Translations under genes and position numbers: made by a program
In this document: piece by piece, positions 36,956-45,238 of the stretch
How positions within the stretch are numbered: the stretch's first letter is position 1
Layout: every line of letters begins with the position of its first letter
The notes under the pieces: generated by a model
Told to the model about the DNA's origin: nothing
Seen by the model: the letters and a program-made list of their open reading frames with translations, nothing else
Database searches by the model: none
Assembly (NCBI RefSeq): GCF_040530035.1
Contig: NZ_JBEWCD010000003.1
Location: forward strand, 248,001-312,000
DNA: 64,000 bases
Direction: 5' to 3'
DNA from: Roseibium sp. HPY-6
Lineage (GTDB): Bacteria > Pseudomonadota > Alphaproteobacteria > Rhizobiales > Stappiaceae

Positions 36956-37600
36956 TCAGTTATTCCAGTAGGAACCCTCTTTTCTGCCGATATGCTTTAT
37001 GAGGACATCGACCGCCTCTTCCAGGCGCGACTCCGATATCAGGTCGACAAGCTGCAGATGTTCGGCATAGGACTTTTGCATGTGATCCGGGTGATTACCC
37101 AGCTTGTTCCTCAAACACGCCATTTTGGCAGCTATCGTCTGATAGGCATCATTCAAGAACGTGTTCTTCGCATGGTCGAAGAAGCCCTGATGAAAGTCTG
37201 TATCCAGCGACAGGTACTCCCGATCATCACCCTTCTTGCGTGCCCTGGTCATCTTTTTCGCGATGTCCTTCAGCGTCGCAGCAAGACCGGCTGGATCCCG
37301 TTCGGCAGCCTTTCTTAAGGCAGCCGTCTCTAGACACACGCGAACGTCGCAGATGTCGATCAGGGAACACCGGTTGAGCGTGAACACAAACGTTCCACGC
37401 TGCGGTTCGGTGTACACCAGTCCTTCGAGCTCCAGACGGGCAAATGCTTCCCGGACCGGCGTCCTGCTAACACCAAGTTCCTTCGCAATTTTCGTTTCGG
37501 AAAGGGCGTCGCCCATATCGCGCTCACCGCTGATGATCTGCGCGCGCAGCACATCCGATACCTGCTCGGCAAACGACTTTTGCCTCTGAATTTTCAGCAT
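36956..37600 (-). CDS. GntR family transcriptional regulator (FadR/FCD subfamily)
   Basis: A 214-residue repressor-type regulator. The winged helix is ISGERDMGDALSETKIAKEL then GVSRTPVREAFARLELEGLV, and the C-terminal FCD ligand domain has the metal-site words DTDFHQGFF and HLQLVDLI. The FCD subfamily mostly binds organic or sugar acids and represses adjacent catabolic operons. The Met of MLKIQRQKS is taken; the upstream extension has no homology. It is divergent from the TRAP operon, with a palindrome between them. Confidence 0.94.
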   Translation of the reverse strand: MLKIQRQKSFAEQVSDVLRAQIISGERDMGDALSETKIAKELGVSRTPVREAFARLELEGLVYTEPQRGTFVFTLNRCSLIDICDVRVCLETAALRKAAERDPAGLAATLKDIAKKMTRARKKGDDREYLSLDTDFHQGFFDHAKNTFLNDAYQTIAAKMACLRNKLGNHPDHMQKSYAEHLQLVDLISESRLEEAVDVLIKHIGRKEGSYWNN

Positions 37601-37675
37601 TTTTCTCAAATCCCTTCGCCAATAGAAAGCGTTATAGACGCTATGGCATCTTGTGCACAGTATTTTTGTCATTGA

Positions 37676-37697
37676 CATACGGTATGCCAGTATGCCA
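37676..37697. promoter_or_regulatory. Candidate GntR operator ahead of the TRAP operon
   Basis: CATAC-G-GTATG is a perfect 11-base palindrome, and its right half continues as two tandem copies of GTATGCCA. A TTGACA overlaps the left end. FadR-type proteins bind short palindromes of this size, and the position between the divergent regulator and operon supports an operator; this is inferred. Confidence 0.45.
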
Positions 37698-37761
37698 GCT
37701 TCTCGCCAATCGATGACCGCGCACGAAAAGAAAACGCAGGTCGCAGTTTGGGAGGACATTG

Positions 37762-38268
37762 ATGGCGCAGTTTGAGCGTGCCCTGATCGCGGTGAACCGG
37801 TTTCTGGTTGCAGCAGCTCTTGCGCTGGTCTTCCTGATCGTCATCACCAACGTGATTGGCCGCTACCTCTTCGGCATTTCCCTCTCCTGGGGCGAGGAAG
37901 TGGCGCGGTTCCTGATGATTTTCGGCGTGTTCGCCGGCGCTGGACTGGCGCTTCGCAGCGGACGGCTGGTCGAAATCGACCTCTTTGTCGCCATGCTCCC
38001 GAAACGACTGCGAAAAGTCATTCGCTGGGGCAGCGTTGTTGTCATGGCGGCCTTCATGGCCCTGATTTTCTGGTTCGGAATCCAGTTCGTCAGTTTTGGC
38101 TGGAACAAGGAAACCATGGCAACCGGCATATCCCGCGGCATTCCCTATCTGGCCATTCCGCTGGGAGCGGCTCTGTTTCTGTGCCACTTGGCATTTGCAT
38201 GTCGAAAATTCGTCTCCGGTGATTTCGAAACAGACTCTGTTCTCGATGATCAGGAGCACCAACTGTGA
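37762..38268 (+). CDS. TRAP transporter small permease (DctQ type)
   Basis: A 168-residue membrane protein with four helices, the small subunit of a tripartite ATP-independent periplasmic transporter. The words NVIGRYLFGISLSWGEEVARFLMIFGVFAGAG are the DctQ signature. The ATG follows a GGGAGGA site; an in-frame TTG one codon earlier is not needed. It is the first gene of the operon and its stop overlaps the start of the large permease gene. Confidence 0.95.
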   Translation: MAQFERALIAVNRFLVAAALALVFLIVITNVIGRYLFGISLSWGEEVARFLMIFGVFAGAGLALRSGRLVEIDLFVAMLPKRLRKVIRWGSVVVMAAFMALIFWFGIQFVSFGWNKETMATGISRGIPYLAIPLGAALFLCHLAFACRKFVSGDFETDSVLDDQEHQL

Positions 38269-39554
38269 TGGCAAAGACCCTCATAGTCCTGTTTTTCGGC
38301 ACGCTTGCGCTCGGACTTCCTGTCGTGTTCACCATGGGCGTCGCCTCGACGGCGGCGATCCTGATCGACGGCTCGCTCAACCCGCTGCTCATCCCGCAAA
38401 GATTGTTTGGCGGGATCAATTCCTTCCCGCTCATGGCCGTCCCGTTTTTCATTCTCGCGTCCGAGTTGATGACGGCCTGCGGCTTGACGGCTGCGCTGCT
38501 CCGCTTTGCAAATGATCTTGTCGGCCACATTCGGGGCGGGCTCGGACACGTCAACGTGCTCACCTCCATGCTGTTTGCCGGAATTTCGGGATCCGCGCTC
38601 GCCGACGCCGCCGGTCCGTCCGCAATCGTCATGCGGATGATGCGCAACGCCGGATATGAGGCCAACTACGCCGGAGCCCTCTCAGCCGCGACAGCGACCA
38701 TCGGCCCGATCATCCCGCCGTCCATCCTCATGGTCATTTTCGCCATATCTGACAATCGGGTGACCGTCGCGGGCCTGTTTCTGGCGGGCGTCGTTCCGGG
38801 CCTGCTGCTCGGGCTCGCGCTCGCCGCAGCCAATCACATTGTCTCGGTGAAAAAAGGTTATCGCGGCCGGGAGCTGCGCGCTTCAAAGCTCGAAGTATCG
38901 CGCAGCGCAATCAGCGCCGGCCCCGCAATGCTGATGCCGATCATCATTCTCGGCGGAATTATCGGCGGCATCTTCACGCCGACGGAAGCGGGTGCTGTTG
39001 CAACCGCATATGCCCTGCTCCTCGGTCTGGTTCTTCGCACGCTGTCGACATCAAAGCTGTACACCGTTCTCGTCAGGGCGGCCATCACGACCTCTTCGGT
39101 CCTGTTGATTGTCGCCATGGCTTCGGTCTTCGGCTGGCTTTTGACCTATTTGCAGATCCCGCAAACGCTTGCCGCTGCGATTGCCCTGATGACGGACGAC
39201 CGGATTGTCGTGCTTTTCCTTCTGGCGGGTTTCGCGCTGATCTGCGGTCTCTTCATCGACACGCTTCCGGCCCTCATCATCCTGACGCCCGTCCTCGGGC
39301 CGATTGCCGCCCAATTCGGAATCGATCCGCTGCAATTCGCGATGATGCTGGTTCTCAACCTGACGATCGGAATGATCACGCCGCCCGTCGGACCCGTTCT
39401 TTTCGTTATCGCGACCATCGGCCGTCTCCGCATTGAGGGCCTGTCGCGCGCTGTTCTGCCGCTACTCGCTGCGGAATTGGCGGTGCTGCTCCTGGTCATT
39501 CTCGTGCCGGCCCTCAGCACCGCATTACCTCGCTTCTTCGGTTTCTCGAGCTAG
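38268..39554 (+). CDS. TRAP transporter large permease (DctM type)
   Basis: A 428-residue permease with about twelve helices that drives sodium-coupled import. Diagnostic words are NSFPLMAVPFFILASELM, MLFAGISGSALADAAGPSAIVMRMM, TATIGPIIPPSILMVIFA and NLTIGMITPPVGPVLFVI. The ATG overlaps the DctQ stop by one base. The permease does not reveal the substrate; the neighbouring enzymes point to a sugar acid or hydroxyacid. Confidence 0.96.
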   Translation: MAKTLIVLFFGTLALGLPVVFTMGVASTAAILIDGSLNPLLIPQRLFGGINSFPLMAVPFFILASELMTACGLTAALLRFANDLVGHIRGGLGHVNVLTSMLFAGISGSALADAAGPSAIVMRMMRNAGYEANYAGALSAATATIGPIIPPSILMVIFAISDNRVTVAGLFLAGVVPGLLLGLALAAANHIVSVKKGYRGRELRASKLEVSRSAISAGPAMLMPIIILGGIIGGIFTPTEAGAVATAYALLLGLVLRTLSTSKLYTVLVRAAITTSSVLLIVAMASVFGWLLTYLQIPQTLAAAIALMTDDRIVVLFLLAGFALICGLFIDTLPALIILTPVLGPIAAQFGIDPLQFAMMLVLNLTIGMITPPVGPVLFVIATIGRLRIEGLSRAVLPLLAAELAVLLLVILVPALSTALPRFFGFSS

Positions 39555-39572
39555 CAACATGGGAGGAAACTT

Positions 39573-40586
39573 ATGAAACTGACGACACGTTTATTGGGTG
39601 GGGCAGCTGCCCTGGCCCTCTTCACCGCCGCGTCCGCCGCACATGCCAAGGACCTGAAATACGCACATTTTCAGGCGGCTGACATGTCATCGCCGAAACA
39701 CGCTGCCGCGCTTGCCTTTGAGACATGCGTCGAAGGCAAAACATCCGGCTCCATCGATGTGCAGGTGTTTCCGGCATCCCAGCTTGGCGACGGCAACCAG
39801 ATCATCGAGGGCCTGCAACTGGGCACGGTACAGATGGGTGTCGTGCACGACGGTCCGATCTCCGCGGTCTATAAGCCCTTCGCGGTTTTCGCGATGCCCT
39901 ACCTGTTCGACGATCAGGCGATGGCCTGGTCGATCGTCGACAGCTCGTTCGGCGACGAGCTTTTTGAGGATATGCGCTCCCAAACCGGCATTCGCATCCT
40001 TGGTCTTGCGGACAATGGCGTCCGTAACTTCACCAACTCAAAGGTTCCGGTCGCTGAGCCTGACGATATGAAGGGGCTCAAGATGCGCGTCATGACCGCT
40101 CCGGTCTGGACGAAGCTGGTTGAGTCTCTCGGCGCTTCAGCTACGCCCGTGCCGTGGCCGGAGCTGCCGGGCGCGCTGCAGCAGGGCGTTGTCGACGGGC
40201 AGGAGAACGGTGTGACCAACATCGTCAACGCGTCTCTTTACCAGCACCAGAAATACGTCTCCCTCGATGGCCATGTCTTTTCCTGGCATGCCTACATGAT
40301 CAACGACGACTTCTACAATGGCCTGACCGAAGACGAAAAGCTCGCAGTCGATCAGTGCGTTGAAATCTCGAAGGTTATTCATCGCGGCATGACGGCCGCC
40401 CAGGACGCCAACGCGGCGACCATTCTGGGTGAAAAAGGGCTGGAAGTTGTCCCCGTGAGCCCCGAACAGAAGGCCAAGTTCCGCGATCTGGCGCAGCCGG
40501 CCGTGCGTGAATACATCGTCGGCGAAATCGGTGAGGACTGGCCGTCCAAGCTTGATGAAGCCGTGGCTGCGTATCGGAGCCAGTAA
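39573..40586 (+). CDS. TRAP transporter substrate-binding protein (DctP type)
   Basis: A 337-residue periplasmic receptor. A signal peptide (LLGGAAALALFTAASAAHA-KD) is followed by the DctP fold. LKMRVMTAPVW contains the conserved Arg that binds the carboxylate of the ligand, and YFLDFA-type words are represented by QVFPASQLGDGNQIIEGLQLGT. A carboxylated ligand is therefore expected. Its stop is one base before the start of the dehydrogenase gene. Confidence 0.95.
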   Translation: MKLTTRLLGGAAALALFTAASAAHAKDLKYAHFQAADMSSPKHAAALAFETCVEGKTSGSIDVQVFPASQLGDGNQIIEGLQLGTVQMGVVHDGPISAVYKPFAVFAMPYLFDDQAMAWSIVDSSFGDELFEDMRSQTGIRILGLADNGVRNFTNSKVPVAEPDDMKGLKMRVMTAPVWTKLVESLGASATPVPWPELPGALQQGVVDGQENGVTNIVNASLYQHQKYVSLDGHVFSWHAYMINDDFYNGLTEDEKLAVDQCVEISKVIHRGMTAAQDANAATILGEKGLEVVPVSPEQKAKFRDLAQPAVREYIVGEIGEDWPSKLDEAVAAYRSQ

Positions 40587-40587
40587 G

Positions 40588-41580
40588 ATGCGTGCGGAGA
40601 CTGTGACCGATCTGGACATGCCCTGCGCAGCGGTTCTTGAGCCGGGATACGCCGATTACGCGCTGGAGCAGGAAGCCATTCAGCGCTTCGGTGCCTGCGT
40701 GCTGCCGGTTTCGCCGGAACAGGATGCAGTCTCCGCGCTGAACGAAAGGAATGTCTTTGCGGTGCTCGTACGCGAGCGCCCCATCGACAGCGCCATCTAT
40801 GAGAGTTTCCCGAAACTCAAGCTGATCCTGAGATATGGCGTCGGAGTGGACAATGTTGATCTGAACCGCGCCACGGAACGCGGGATCTATATTGCGAACA
40901 TCCCGGACTATGGAGCCGAAAACGAAGTCAGCGATCACGCAGTGGCGCTCTATCTCGCTGTTTCGCGCAGGATCGTTTCAAGGGACCGGGAAGTGCGCCA
41001 GGGCGAATGGGGAATAGGCCAACGCGATCCGATCCCAGGTCGCCGGAACGCAACGGTCGGTCTGATTGGTTTCGGACGCATTGCGCGGTCCGTCTGCCAA
41101 CGCTTTCGTGCCCTTGGGTATTCTCGCGTCCTGGTGAGCGATCCGTATCTCGATGAGGAAACGCGCACGTACTGGGACGTTGAAGCTTGTGACGCGGATA
41201 CGCTTTGCAGGGAGTCTGACGTGATCAGCCTTCATGCACCGCTGACTACCGACACGCGCAACATCCTGGATGCGCGGCGGATCGGCCTGATGAAAAAGAC
41301 AGCGATCCTCGTAAATGTCTCGCGCGGCGGACTTGTCGATGAGGACGCACTGGCCAAAGCCCTTCACGGCGGCCGCATCTTCGGTGCGGGGATCGATGTG
41401 TTCGACCAGGAGCCACCTGCCACAGACAGTCCCTTGCTCAAGGCGCCGAACACCGTGCTCAGCGATCACTGCGGCTGGTATTCGGAGGCCTCCGTCAACG
41501 AACTTCAAAGGCGCGCGGGTGCCGAACTGGCGCGGGTCCTTGAAGGACATCCACCACAGAACTGGGTCAACCGATGGTGA
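40588..41580 (+). CDS. D-2-hydroxyacid dehydrogenase (NAD-binding)
   Basis: A 330-residue oxidoreductase of the phosphoglycerate dehydrogenase superfamily. It has the Rossmann motif GLIGFGRIAR, catalytic Arg in NVSRGGLVDE, Glu in DVFDQEPP and His in LSDHCGWYS. The N-terminal half carries RYGVGVDNVDL. It interconverts a 2-hydroxyacid and a 2-oxoacid with NAD(P). The ATG sits one base after the DctP stop, so the enzyme almost certainly acts on the imported compound or a derivative. Confidence 0.94.
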   Translation: MRAETVTDLDMPCAAVLEPGYADYALEQEAIQRFGACVLPVSPEQDAVSALNERNVFAVLVRERPIDSAIYESFPKLKLILRYGVGVDNVDLNRATERGIYIANIPDYGAENEVSDHAVALYLAVSRRIVSRDREVRQGEWGIGQRDPIPGRRNATVGLIGFGRIARSVCQRFRALGYSRVLVSDPYLDEETRTYWDVEACDADTLCRESDVISLHAPLTTDTRNILDARRIGLMKKTAILVNVSRGGLVDEDALAKALHGGRIFGAGIDVFDQEPPATDSPLLKAPNTVLSDHCGWYSEASVNELQRRAGAELARVLEGHPPQNWVNRW

Positions 41581-41640
41581 ACGCAGACGTCACCACAGCA
41601 TTTTGCCGTCGCGTGACGGCGCTAATCAGGAGTGCCTAAC

Positions 41641-42291
41641 ATGGAACTTAAGAACTTGATCGCAGGTTTCCGGGAGACGGCAACCGCCTCCGTTGCGGAC
41701 GCGGTCGACAAAGTAACCGGCCGCAAGGGATATCTTGACCAGGCCATCAAACCGCGCATCAACGACAAGAGGATTGTCGGCCCGGCCGTGACTGTCCTGG
41801 AAGGCCCAACCGACGAATTCGTACCGCCGCAACATGCGCTGGACGCAATCGATGAATCAGCTCCTGGCTCGGTCATCGTGATCTCCATCTCCGGCGATGA
41901 GAACGTGGCCGTCTGGGGTGGCCTCATGACCGCAGGCGCTGTTGCCAACAAGCATGAGGGCGCTGTTCTGGACGGCGCGGTCCGCGACATCACCGAAATC
42001 CGCCGCGACTATGACTTTCCGGTCTATGCGCGCGCCACATCTCCGGGCACGACCCTCGGCCGCCACAAGACCCTGGCCGCCAACGAGCCTGTTCCTGTCG
42101 GCGACGTCATTGTTCATCCAGGGGACATCATCGTCGGAGACATCGATGGTGTCGTGGTGGTTCCTCTTGAAAAGGCGGAAGAGGTTCTGGCCATGGCACG
42201 GGAAATCGATGTTCGCGAAGCCGAACAGGCGAAACTGATCATGCAGGCGGGTTCGCTGCGTGAGGGTCTCGCAAAATACGGACGCATCTAG
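41641..42291 (+). CDS. RraA-like aldolase/decarboxylase family protein
   Basis: A 216-residue protein of the RraA/HMG-CHA aldolase fold. The active-site segment reads WGGLMTAGAVANKHEGAVLDGAVRD, with the Arg-Asp pair that binds the oxoacid and Mg in the class II pyruvate aldolases of the protocatechuate and gallate pathways. RNase E inhibitor function is unlikely in this catabolic context. It probably cleaves or decarboxylates a 4-hydroxy-2-oxoacid. AGGAG precedes the ATG; 60 bases separate it from the dehydrogenase gene. Confidence 0.9.
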   Translation: MELKNLIAGFRETATASVADAVDKVTGRKGYLDQAIKPRINDKRIVGPAVTVLEGPTDEFVPPQHALDAIDESAPGSVIVISISGDENVAVWGGLMTAGAVANKHEGAVLDGAVRDITEIRRDYDFPVYARATSPGTTLGRHKTLAANEPVPVGDVIVHPGDIIVGDIDGVVVVPLEKAEEVLAMAREIDVREAEQAKLIMQAGSLREGLAKYGRI

Positions 42292-42317
42292 GCGCAATCA
42301 GGCGGAGGAAAACAACA

Positions 42318-43526
42318 ATGAAGCACTTCAAAGCCACAACGCTGTCGGTCATCGCGCTGACATGTCTTGGACTGGGCGGCGCTGTCGCCAAGGATGCGCC
42401 TCAACCGGAGGTCTTCGCCGAGTGGAACAGTCTGCCCTACAAGGTCGCGTCCGAGGACATCAGATCGACCTGGGAAAACAGCGGGATTTTCGGGCAGGCC
42501 CTCATCCAGGGCGCCAAAGTGGACAGCCAGGGCAACATCTATGTGTCGACAGCCCGATGGGGCGGGGAAGAAATCCCCTCAACCCTCTCCAAACTCGTCA
42601 GGAACGGGGACATCTGGGAACTCGAGCCCTATCCGAGCCAGGAGATGAACGATATCGCCAACGCGGCCGGCCTGAAAGCGGTCCTCGGCTTCGAGATCGA
42701 CCGCAACGACACCATGTGGATCCTTGATCAGGGCCATGTTGCCGGCCCTCCCTTTGAAGACGGCGACGCCAAACTCGTCTTGTGGGACATCAAGGCCAAC
42801 AAGGAAATTCAACGCTACGTCTTTACTGCGGACGAAGCCGACCGACAGTGTTCCTTCCTCAACGATCTCGCTGTCGACAATGACACCGGCTTCGCCTACA
42901 TCGCCGACAGCGGTATCTTCTGCAATCCGCTGCACGGCGGCCTGATAGTCTACGACAGCAACACCAATTCCGTCCGCCGTATTCTCGATCAGCACAAGTT
43001 CACCAACAACGAACCGAACTTCTTCTTCAATATCGACGACCGGCCCGTGCTGAAGAACGGCGGCATGCAAACCGGCGCGGACGGGATTGCGCTTTCGGGT
43101 GACAAGGAGACCATCTACTGGACCAATCTGACAGGCAACAAGCTCTACTCGCTGCCGACCGAATTACTGCGCAACTTCGAAATCAACGAAACGGTCATCG
43201 AAAACGCTGCTCGCGTCGAAGCGACGCTGCCGTCTAACACGGATGGCATGACTGCGGACAACGCCGGCAACATTTACATGACCGCATTGTCGCTCGACGG
43301 CATCATGAAATTCGATGAATCCACGGGTCAGGTCACCCGCTTCGTCCATCATCCGGAAATGAACTGGCCGGACACGCTTGCCTGGGGACCGGACGGATCG
43401 TTGTACGTGGTTTCCAATCACCTGCATGTCTGGGTGGATGGCGACATGAATTTCGACGCGCCGAAGATCCCGAACTTCAGGATCTGGCGCATTCCCAATG
43501 TCGGACAAAGCTATCTGGCCGAATAA
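42318..43526 (+). CDS. Secreted Yellow/major royal jelly protein-family beta-propeller
   Basis: A 402-residue protein with a signal peptide (TTLSVIALTCLGLGGAVA-KD). The mature part shows the Yellow/MRJP pattern: GAKVDSQGNIYVSTARW, VLGFEIDRNDTMWILDQG, SFLNDLAVDNDTGFAYIADSG, GADGIALSGDKETIYWTNLTG and WPDTLAWGPDGSLYVVSN. These are successive blades of a six-bladed propeller related to SMP-30/lactonases. Periplasmic location in a TRAP operon suggests it opens or binds a lactone form of the substrate; that role is inferred. GGAGG precedes the ATG. Confidence 0.88.
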   Translation: MKHFKATTLSVIALTCLGLGGAVAKDAPQPEVFAEWNSLPYKVASEDIRSTWENSGIFGQALIQGAKVDSQGNIYVSTARWGGEEIPSTLSKLVRNGDIWELEPYPSQEMNDIANAAGLKAVLGFEIDRNDTMWILDQGHVAGPPFEDGDAKLVLWDIKANKEIQRYVFTADEADRQCSFLNDLAVDNDTGFAYIADSGIFCNPLHGGLIVYDSNTNSVRRILDQHKFTNNEPNFFFNIDDRPVLKNGGMQTGADGIALSGDKETIYWTNLTGNKLYSLPTELLRNFEINETVIENAARVEATLPSNTDGMTADNAGNIYMTALSLDGIMKFDESTGQVTRFVHHPEMNWPDTLAWGPDGSLYVVSNHLHVWVDGDMNFDAPKIPNFRIWRIPNVGQSYLAE

Positions 43527-43533
43527 TCAACAC

Positions 43534-43563
43534 AGCCGGCCCTGCTTTGGTCGCGGGCCGGCT
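43534..43563 (+). other. Intercistronic hairpin after the MRJP-like gene
   Basis: AGCCGGCCC and GGGCCGGCT form a perfect 9-bp stem with a 12-base loop between the MRJP-like and kinase genes. No T-run follows, so it may be a processing or partial-termination element that lowers expression of the downstream half of the operon. Confidence 0.55.
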
Positions 43564-43583
43564 CTCAAGTGAAGAGCAGCAGA

Positions 43584-44507
43584 ATGTACTCAGATATTGT
43601 TTGCCTGGGCGAACCCATGCTCGAGTTCAATGAGCAGAAGGACGGAAGGTTTCTGAAGGGCCATGGTGGCGACACATCAAATGCCGCGATCGCTGCGGCA
43701 AGACAGGGCGCCTCGGTCGGATATCTGACGCGCCTGGGGCAGGATGATTTCGGCAATGAGTTTCTCGAGCTTTGGCAGCGGGAGGGTGTAGATACCAGCC
43801 GGGTCATTCAGGACACGGAAGCCAGGACCGGTATTTATTTTGTGAGCCACACCGAGAGCGGCCATTCCTTCACCTATATGCGCAAAGGATCGGCCGCGAG
43901 CCTGATGAGCCCGGACGATATTCCAGCGGACTATGTTTCAAATGCCCGGATCCTTCATGTGTCCGGTATCAGCCAGGCAATTTCGGATACGGCGGCCGAT
44001 GCGGTGTTCGCGGCGATCGAAATCTGCCGGAATGCCGGCGGCTGGGTTTCCTACGACACCAATCTTCGCCAGAACCTTTGGTCCTTGGAGCGGGCACGCG
44101 CCGTCACCCACGCGGCAATGGCACGCGCGCATATCGCGCTGCCGGGGCTTGAAGACGCTGTGCTTTTGACCGGTTTCACCGACCCTGATGCGATTGCCGA
44201 CTTTTATCTGGATCTCGGCTGTGAAATTGTTGCCCTCACTCTGGGCAAGGAGGGCACTCTGATTGCACTGAAGAACGAGCGCAGGCGCGTACCGGGACAG
44301 CCGGTGAAACCGGTCGATGCGACGGCGGCCGGCGACACGTTTGATGGTGCATTCCTTGCCGAGATGGCCGCTGGCCGCGACCCTTACGAAGCTGCGAAAT
44401 ACGCAAATGCCGCAGCCGCCTTGTCGACGCAGGGCTATGGCGCCGTGGCACCAATGCCGAAGCGGCCTGATGTCGAACGGTTCTTGAATGAAGGTAAAGC
44501 TGCATGA
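43584..44507 (+). CDS. PfkB family sugar kinase (2-keto-3-deoxygluconate kinase-like)
   Basis: A 307-residue ribokinase-fold kinase. The N-terminus is VCLGEPMLEFNE, then GGDTSNAAIAAARQGASVGYLTRLG. The anion hole and catalytic base are in VDATAAGDTFDGAFLAE. The words YFVSHTESGHSFTYMRKGSAAS fit KDG kinases, which give KDPG for the Entner-Doudoroff route. The ATG of MYSDIV is preferred over a GTG five codons earlier. Its stop overlaps the SDR start by four bases. Confidence 0.9.
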   Translation: MYSDIVCLGEPMLEFNEQKDGRFLKGHGGDTSNAAIAAARQGASVGYLTRLGQDDFGNEFLELWQREGVDTSRVIQDTEARTGIYFVSHTESGHSFTYMRKGSAASLMSPDDIPADYVSNARILHVSGISQAISDTAADAVFAAIEICRNAGGWVSYDTNLRQNLWSLERARAVTHAAMARAHIALPGLEDAVLLTGFTDPDAIADFYLDLGCEIVALTLGKEGTLIALKNERRRVPGQPVKPVDATAAGDTFDGAFLAEMAAGRDPYEAAKYANAAAALSTQGYGAVAPMPKRPDVERFLNEGKAA

Positions 44508-45205
44508 AACATGCCCTGGTCACTGGCGGAACGCGCGGGATCGGTCTCGGCGTCACAAAGGCGCTTCTCGACCAAGGCTGGTCCGTCATTGCAACGGGTA
44601 TCAGCGAGAGCGAGGTTGAGGCCTGTGCGCCTACCGACAATCTCGATACATGTGTTCTCGACGTGACCGATACAGACAGCATGGCCGCCGTATTTGCAAA
44701 GCTGACCGCGCTCGACGGATTGGTGAATTGCGCAGGCATTCTCATGCGCGAAGCAGAGTATGAAATTGAAAACTTCTGCAAGGTGATCGATGTCAATCTC
44801 ACCGGCACAATGCGCATGTGTCTCGCCGCAAAGCCGCTTCTTGAAAAGTCGCGCGGGTCGATCGTCAACACCGCGTCGATGTTAAGCTATTTCGGTGGCG
44901 CGCTTGTCCCGGCCTACTCCGCCTCGAAAGGCGGGGTATCCCAACTCACGAAGGCTCTGGCGGCGAAGTGGTCGGAAAGCGGCGTTCGCGTGAATGCCGT
45001 TGCGCCCGGCTGGATCGAAACGGAAATGACCGCAGGCCTTCGCGCCGACACTTCCCGGGAAACGGCAATACTGTCCCGCACGCCCATGGGGCGCTGGGGA
45101 CAGCCCCAAGAGGTCGGTGCGCTCGCTGCATGGCTGTTGAGCGATCAGGCAAGCTTTGTCACCGGCGCGGTCTACCCCGTGGACGGTGGGTATTCCGCTG
45201 TCTAG
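44504..45205 (+). CDS. Short-chain dehydrogenase/reductase
   Basis: A 233-residue classical SDR. The cofactor motif is TGGTRGIG, NAG is in LVNCAGI, the catalytic Ser is in VNTASMLSYFG, and YSASKGG gives Tyr and Lys. The C-terminal PGWIETEMTA and TGAVYPVDGGYSA are typical. In sugar-acid operons such enzymes oxidise a hydroxyl to a keto group (KduD or gluconate 5-dehydrogenase types). ATGA overlap with the kinase gene shows coupling. Confidence 0.93.
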   Translation: MKHALVTGGTRGIGLGVTKALLDQGWSVIATGISESEVEACAPTDNLDTCVLDVTDTDSMAAVFAKLTALDGLVNCAGILMREAEYEIENFCKVIDVNLTGTMRMCLAAKPLLEKSRGSIVNTASMLSYFGGALVPAYSASKGGVSQLTKALAAKWSESGVRVNAVAPGWIETEMTAGLRADTSRETAILSRTPMGRWGQPQEVGALAAWLLSDQASFVTGAVYPVDGGYSAV

Positions 45206-45238
45206 TTTGTTGGTTTGGCATGATGGAAAGGATTTGAC

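Noticed and set aside
41641..42291. RraA as inhibitor of RNase E
   Set aside because: The gene is embedded in a catabolic operon and keeps the aldolase active-site Arg-Asp pair, so an enzyme role is more likely than RNase regulation.
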